Positions 6,630 through 9,609 of a stretch of DNA of 9,609 bases are shown piece by piece. The notes beneath the pieces were generated by a model. That model made no database searches, was not told the DNA's origin, and worked only from the letters and a program-made list of their open reading frames with translations. Each line of letters opens with the position of its first letter. The stretch's first letter is position 1. Where the stretch lies: contig JADZAD010000135.1 in the NCBI GenBank assembly GCA_020852775.1, forward strand, positions 1 to 9,609, in the 5' to 3' direction. Source of the DNA: Anaerolineae bacterium (GTDB taxonomy: Bacteria > Chloroflexota > Anaerolineae > Aggregatilineales > UBA3940). The position numbers were made by a program, and so were the translations under genes.

Positions 6630-7607
6630 CTACTGTGGCGTGTCGAGCGCACAGCGGGCGCCGCCGTCGAAATGGAATGACTCGGCGGGGATGAAGGCGT
6701 TGTTTCGATTGGCCGAGCGGTTGCGAAAGGCCTGATTGAAGAACGATCCACCGCGAGTGACCCGATACGTACCGTCCTCCTCCGAGGGGCCAGGTGGGTT
6801 ACGATCAGGCGCGTAGACATAGTAGTCGCGGTCGTACACATCCTGTACCCACTCGTAGACATTCCCTGCCAGGTTAAGTACCCCATACGGGCTGGCCCCT
6901 TCCGGGTAGCTGTCTACCGGGGCAGTGGTATAGAGCGGGCGCTGAGTGAACTCTTCAGGGAGCCAGGTGAAGTTCAGACGGTCGGGTGTCGGCGGCTCAT
7001 TCCCCCAGGGATATATCCGGCCATCCCTTCCGCGAGAGGCCTTCTCCCATTCCGCCTCGGTAGCCAGCCGGGCTCCGCGCCACTCACAGAAGTCACGCGC
7101 ATCGTACCAACTGATGAAGATCACCGGATAATCATTGAACGCTTCGTCGGTAAAGTAATCCGGCCAGGCCACATAGGCGCCGGGCTGTTCGGTACAGCAG
7201 TCGATCCGGCGCGGCGGCTGACAGGCCTCCGCGCCGACACACTCCCGGTACTGGGCATTGCTTACTTCCAGCCTGTCGAGGTAGAAGTCGTCCAGATAGA
7301 CCGTGCGCACCGGCGCCTCGTCAGGGAAGCCACCCTCGCTCCCTTGAATGAACTCACCCGCCGGGATCAGGAACATCTCCACGCCTTCACGCTGAGTGAT
7401 ATGCGCGGGCAGGGGTGTCGCGGTGGGGGGCGGGGCCAGAGTGGGCGGCGCTGGCGTAAAGGTCGGGACCGCGCTTGGCGTGGCCGGCGCCTCAATCACG
7501 ATCACATTGCCCACCGGAGGGGGTGCCGAGCACCCGTTTACCAATGGGATCAGAAGGCACAGGCAGACGGTAATAGGGATGGAGCGCAGAAAAGTGGAAA
7601 ATGTCAT
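6630..7607 (-). CDS. Lipoprotein with FGE-sulfatase (SUMF1/EgtB-type) domain, catalytic Cys absent
   Basis: A 325-residue exported protein. Residues 1-25 form a signal peptide with a hydrophobic core (about 10-22) ending in VNGC, so C26 is the likely lipidated cysteine. A Pro/Thr/Ala-rich linker (about 38-68) leads to a full FGE-sulfatase domain (about 75-325): MFLIPAGEFIQGS, PVRTVYLDDFYLDRLEVSNAQYREC, PVIFISWYDARDFCEW, RLATEAEWEKASRG, YPWGNEPP, LNLAGNVYEWVQD, YRVTRGGSFFN and GGARCAL. In true formylglycine-generating enzyme the stretch after GGSF carries the copper-binding catalytic cysteines (human C336 and C341). Here it reads GGSFFNQAFRNRSANRN, with Asn at the first of these positions and no Cys. 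It is therefore unlikely to make formylglycine, and a binding or other role on the cell surface is more likely. Several other cysteines (C123, C129, C137, C138) could form disulfides. ATG 7607 has AGAG about 7 nt upstream. Confidence 0.92.
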   Translation of the reverse strand: MTFSTFLRSIPITVCLCLLIPLVNGCSAPPPVGNVIVIEAPATPSAVPTFTPAPPTLAPPPTATPLPAHITQREGVEMFLIPAGEFIQGSEGGFPDEAPVRTVYLDDFYLDRLEVSNAQYRECVGAEACQPPRRIDCCTEQPGAYVAWPDYFTDEAFNDYPVIFISWYDARDFCEWRGARLATEAEWEKASRGRDGRIYPWGNEPPTPDRLNFTWLPEEFTQRPLYTTAPVDSYPEGASPYGVLNLAGNVYEWVQDVYDRDYYVYAPDRNPPGPSEEDGTYRVTRGGSFFNQAFRNRSANRNNAFIPAESFHFDGGARCALDTPQ

Positions 7608-7642
7608 CGGATCTCTTCAGATGGCAAAGTTACTGGTGGCGG

Positions 7643-7671
7643 ATTATACCATCCCGCGCATCGAGTGTATG
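7643..7671 (-). promoter_or_regulatory. Promoter of the FGE-type lipoprotein gene
   Basis: A perfect TATAAT on the minus strand (7643-7648), with CATACA (3 of 6 matches to TTGACA) 17 bp upstream at 7666-7671. The predicted leader is about 30 nt. Confidence 0.6.
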
Positions 7672-7680
7672 CCCCGGTAC

Positions 7681-7709
7681 GTCAGGAATTTGACCCACAG
7701 GTGTATAAT
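7681..7709 (+). promoter_or_regulatory. Promoter of the phosphohexomutase gene
   Basis: A perfect TATAAT at 7704-7709 preceded directly by GTG. The -35 position at 17 bp is GTCAGG, which is poor. The start would be near 7716, giving a leader of about 120 nt. It is divergent from the lipoprotein promoter, with the two -10 boxes about 56 bp apart, so one regulator could affect both. Confidence 0.55.
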
Positions 7710-7732
7710 TCCTGCGGTTGGGAAATAGTGCT

Positions 7733-7753
7733 GCGACTGTACTGTACAGTTGC
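7733..7753 (+). promoter_or_regulatory. Leader hairpin 1 of the phosphohexomutase mRNA
   Basis: GCGACTGTA and TACAGTTGC pair over 9 bp (one G-U) with a 3-nt CTG loop. The DNA contains the perfect palindrome ACTGTACAGT (7741-7750), so it could instead be a protein-binding site. Confidence 0.4.
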
Positions 7754-7778
7754 GCCTCTATGTCGACACGTCACTCAC

Positions 7779-7814
7779 TGCGCCGCGCCCGTCAGAATCG
7801 GGCAAGGCGGCGCA
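7779..7814 (+). promoter_or_regulatory. Leader hairpin 2, just before the ribosome-binding site
   Basis: TGCGCCGC (7779-7786) pairs with GCGGCGCA (7807-7814), and GCCCG (7787-7791) with CGGGC (7799-7803). This makes 13 bp with a 3-nt bulge (AAG) and a 7-nt loop. ATCTTCTCC follows, and the ribosome-binding site AAGGAG begins about 16 nt after the stem. It may be an attenuator or simply a leader stem. Confidence 0.5.
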
Positions 7815-7838
7815 TCTTCTCCACGATAAGGAGCCTGT

Positions 7839-9272
7839 ATGTCGATCAGTTTTGGAACCGACGGCTGGCGCGCGGTGATCTCGGAGACGTTTACTTTTGC
7901 GAACCTCCGGCTGCTTTCGCAGGCCATCGCTGACTACATCCGTGATGAGAACCCGGATCAGGATGGCCTGCATGTGGTGGTGGGCTATGACACCCGCTTT
8001 CTCTCCGACCGGTACGGTATGGAAGTTGCCCGCGTGATGGCCGGGAACGGCATCCGGGCACTGCTCGCCAACCGGGATTGCGCTACGCCAGTGCTCTCCC
8101 ACGCCGTTAAGGATACCGGGGCAGTGGCCGGGGTGATGATCACCGCCAGCCACAACGCGCCGCGCTATAACGGTGTGAAGCTTAAGGCCTCGTATGGCGG
8201 ATCCGCCAGCAACGAGCAGAGCCGCCGCGTGGAAGGCCACCTGCGCACGAACGAGGAACGCGCACGCGGCCCGAACCTGATCGACTATGAGGTAGCACGG
8301 CAGCAGGGGTTGATCGAACGTTACAACCCTGTTCCGGCTTACTACGACCACATCCGCCGGCTGGTAAACCTCGACATTATCTCGGCGGCCGATCCACAGG
8401 TGGTGCATGACCCGATGTACGGGTCCGGTCGCGGGGCGATCAAGGGGCTGCTCGGCGGGGTGGGCATCCCGGTGCACGAGATTCGCGGTGAAATGAACCC
8501 CGGCTTTGGTGGGATACACCCGGAGCCGCTGGGCAAGTATCTCGGTGCGCTGGCTGCGGCCATCCAGACCGGTCAGGGCAACATCGGCCTGGCGACAGAT
8601 GGCGACGCGGATCGCATTGGCGCGATGGATGAGAACGGGCGCTTCATTGACCCGCACCGTATCTTCGCGCTGGTGCTCAGGTACCTCGTCGAAGAGCGCG
8701 GGCAGTCCGGCATGGTCGTCCGCACGGTCTCCACGACCCGCATGATTGACCGGCTGTGCCGCCGCTATGGGCTGGCCGTCCGCGAGACGCCGGTAGGCTT
8801 CAACTACATCGCTGACCTGATGATGGAGCAGGATGTCCTGATGGGGGGCGAGGAATCGGGCGGGATTAGCATCAAGGGGCACATCCCCGAAGGCGATGGC
8901 ATCCTGCTGGGCCTGCTGCTGCTTGAGGTGGTAGCGAAATCTGGCAAGACGCTCGGCCAACTGGTAGACGATCTGCATGCGGATGTTGGCCCCGCTCACT
9001 ATGCGCGTACCGACCTGCACCTGCGCCGTACCGTCAACAAGGCGGAGATGACCGCGCGCCTGCGTGACGATGCGCCGAAGCAGATCGCTGGGTTGAAGGT
9101 GGCTGAAGTCAGTACGACGGACGGTGTCAAGTACATCATGGAGGACGAGAGCTGGTTGCTCATCCGGCCCAGCGGCACCGAACCGGTGCTGCGCGTTTAC
9201 GCGGAAGGCCGCACCGACGAGATCAACCAGGGCCTGCTGGGTTACGGCGAGGAGATCGCTCACTCGGTCTGA
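7839..9272 (+). CDS. Phosphoglucomutase/phosphomannomutase-family alpha-D-phosphohexomutase
   Basis: A 477-residue cytoplasmic enzyme of the four-domain phosphohexomutase superfamily, which moves phosphate between C1 and C6 of hexose phosphates through a phosphoserine. All four signatures are present: the catalytic loop ITASHNAPRYNG (101-112, phosphoserine S104), the Mg-binding loop DGDADR (254-259), the sugar-specificity loop GGEESGG (336-342) and the C-terminal phosphate-binding loop RPSGTEP (443-449). The N-terminus FGTDGWR (5-11) is also typical. GEESGG in the sugar loop is common in glucose- and mannose-phosphate mutases, so either substrate is possible; the N-acetylglucosamine-type (GlmM) assignment is less likely. 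The length is normal. ATG 7839 has an ideal AAGGAG 5 nt away. The gene has its own promoter, a structured leader and a strong terminator. It would supply sugar phosphates for glycogen, cell wall or polysaccharide synthesis, but no pathway partner is adjacent. Confidence 0.95.
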   Translation: MSISFGTDGWRAVISETFTFANLRLLSQAIADYIRDENPDQDGLHVVVGYDTRFLSDRYGMEVARVMAGNGIRALLANRDCATPVLSHAVKDTGAVAGVMITASHNAPRYNGVKLKASYGGSASNEQSRRVEGHLRTNEERARGPNLIDYEVARQQGLIERYNPVPAYYDHIRRLVNLDIISAADPQVVHDPMYGSGRGAIKGLLGGVGIPVHEIRGEMNPGFGGIHPEPLGKYLGALAAAIQTGQGNIGLATDGDADRIGAMDENGRFIDPHRIFALVLRYLVEERGQSGMVVRTVSTTRMIDRLCRRYGLAVRETPVGFNYIADLMMEQDVLMGGEESGGISIKGHIPEGDGILLGLLLLEVVAKSGKTLGQLVDDLHADVGPAHYARTDLHLRRTVNKAEMTARLRDDAPKQIAGLKVAEVSTTDGVKYIMEDESWLLIRPSGTEPVLRVYAEGRTDEINQGLLGYGEEIAHSV

Positions 9273-9306
9273 GGTAACAGGGCAGCATCCACGGAGATAA
9301 GGCCCG

Positions 9307-9342
9307 GCCCGGAGGCTTCTGAAAAGCCCCGGGCTTTCTTCT
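9307..9342 (+). terminator. Strong intrinsic terminator of the phosphohexomutase gene
   Basis: GCCCGG (9307-9312) pairs with CCGGGC (9329-9334), and GGCTT (9314-9318) with AAGCC (9324-9328). This gives 11 bp with one bulged A and a CTGAA loop. TTTCTTCT follows directly. It lies 34 nt after the stop codon. Confidence 0.88.
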
Positions 9343-9383
9343 GGTCGCTAATACTACAAAAAGCCTCTAAATTGTGGATTATA

Positions 9384-9399
9384 ACGGTTTCTCAACCGT
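9384..9399. repeat. Small hairpin downstream of the terminator
   Basis: ACGGTT and AACCGT form a perfect 6-bp inverted repeat with a TCTC loop. The flanking sequence is A+T-rich (GGATTATAACGG). The role is unknown; it could be a binding site in the region upstream of the next gene. Confidence 0.35.
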
Positions 9400-9407
9400 A
9401 TCCTAGC

Positions 9408-9440
9408 GCCATGAGAATTGATCCGGCATCCTCTCATGGC
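9408..9440. repeat. Inverted repeat overlapping the promoter of the last gene
   Basis: GCCATGAGA (9408-9416) and TCTCATGGC (9432-9440) are perfect 9-bp inverted arms separated by 15 nt, with arm centres 24 bp apart. The candidate -35 box lies between the arms and the -10 box just after the second arm. This is the layout of an operator. Confidence 0.5.
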
Positions 9441-9447
9441 ATACACT
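9418..9447 (+). promoter_or_regulatory. Candidate promoter of the last gene
   Basis: TTGATC (9418-9423), an 18-bp spacer and TACACT (9442-9447), each matching the consensus at 4 of 6 bases. The predicted start near 9454 gives a leader of about 50 nt. It is a moderate match only. Confidence 0.4.
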
Positions 9448-9502
9448 TAACTCAACTCCATGTGCAGCGTGGGTCTGAGTGTCTGTGGGCAAGGATGTGA
9501 CA

Positions 9503-9609
9503 ATGGCTCTTTACAACAACACCTTCTACCCCTACTACGGAGTCAGTATGCTGCGGACACATTACGGTCGTCAGTGGGCGGAATTGATGGATTCGCTCCG
9601 CCAGCTTCC
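9503..9609 (+). CDS. Unrecognised gene, N-terminal 35 codons only
   Basis: The frame opens at ATG 9503 and stays open to the window edge. AAGGA (9491-9495) lies 7 nt upstream, a good ribosome-binding site. An in-frame GTG at 9497 is too close to that site to be preferred. The visible 35 residues begin MALYNNTFYPYYGVSMLRTH and continue with GRQWAELMDSLRQL. The opening is rich in aromatic residues and is followed by what looks like an amphipathic helix; it has no signal peptide. I do not recognise a family. The terminator, candidate promoter and ribosome-binding site upstream make it a separate real gene. Confidence 0.7.
   Translation, partial: MALYNNTFYPYYGVSMLRTHYGRQWAELMDSLRQL

Noticed and set aside
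7690..7709. TTGACC paired with TATAAT as a promoter for the phosphohexomutase gene
   Set aside because: The spacer is only 8 bp, too short for sigma70; the TATAAT is kept without this -35.
7759..7933. Arg-rich upstream open frame beginning MSTRHSLRRARQ ahead of and overlapping the phosphohexomutase start
   Set aside because: It has no ribosome-binding site, its Arg codons come from the GC-rich leader hairpin, and it continues out of frame into the real gene.
7758..9263. A 501-codon open frame on the minus strand opposite the phosphohexomutase gene
   Set aside because: It lies almost entirely within the plus-strand gene, shows no recognisable domain, and is explained by GC-rich codon use leaving the antisense frame free of stops. 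The plus-strand protein has all family signatures.
1..9609. Search for CRISPR arrays, insertion sequences, tRNA genes, toxin-antitoxin pairs or a defence or biosynthetic cluster
   Set aside because: No regularly spaced repeats, transposase or integrase motifs, terminal inverted repeats or tRNA-like cloverleaf were seen. The genes read as independent housekeeping or regulatory units.

Overview
This window is ordinary bacterial chromosome, GC-rich and densely coded. It has no phage, transposon, CRISPR or tRNA/rRNA signal. The gene set suggests a member of the Chloroflexota (Anaerolineae-like): a stand-alone isoamylase-early-set (CBM48-like) mini-protein, a lipoprotein with a Pro/Thr-rich linker leading to a formylglycine-generating-enzyme (FGE) fold, a zinc-ribbon membrane protein, and a short RpoD/SigA-type sigma factor. 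That placement is an inference from gene style, not a database result.

Layout. Positions 1-2692 (minus) hold DNA polymerase I (polA), cut by the left window edge after 897 codons. Upstream of it on the same strand is a 100-residue CBM48/isoamylase-early-set protein (2848-3150). A 335-bp divergent intergenic region leads to a plus-strand gene for a protein with three zinc ribbons and two membrane helices (3486-4316), which may be made from a leaderless mRNA. A 304-bp regulatory region carries the clearest sigma70-type promoter of the window, a palindrome and tandem repeats. It precedes an RpoD/SigA-family sigma factor (4621-5625), which ends in a probable terminator. A calcineurin-like metallophosphoesterase (5822-6562, own promoter) converges on a minus-strand lipoprotein with an FGE-type domain (6630-7607), and the two share a bidirectional terminator. 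From a divergent promoter region, a phosphohexomutase gene (7839-9272) is read through a structured leader and ends in a strong terminator. The start of an unrecognised plus-strand gene (9503 to the edge) lies behind a promoter framed by an inverted repeat.

How the genes relate. Most genes look monocistronic, each with its own promoter or terminator, so the window is a run of independent housekeeping and regulatory genes rather than one pathway or defence island. The phosphohexomutase and the glycogen-binding-type protein both touch carbohydrate metabolism, but nothing shows that they act together. I did not find a convincing new multi-gene system. The items most worth a second look are a clamp-binding-like peptide in the PolA linker, the operator-like architecture at the sigma-factor promoter, the phosphohexomutase leader, the FGE-type lipoprotein lacking the catalytic cysteines, and the possible leaderless zinc-ribbon gene.
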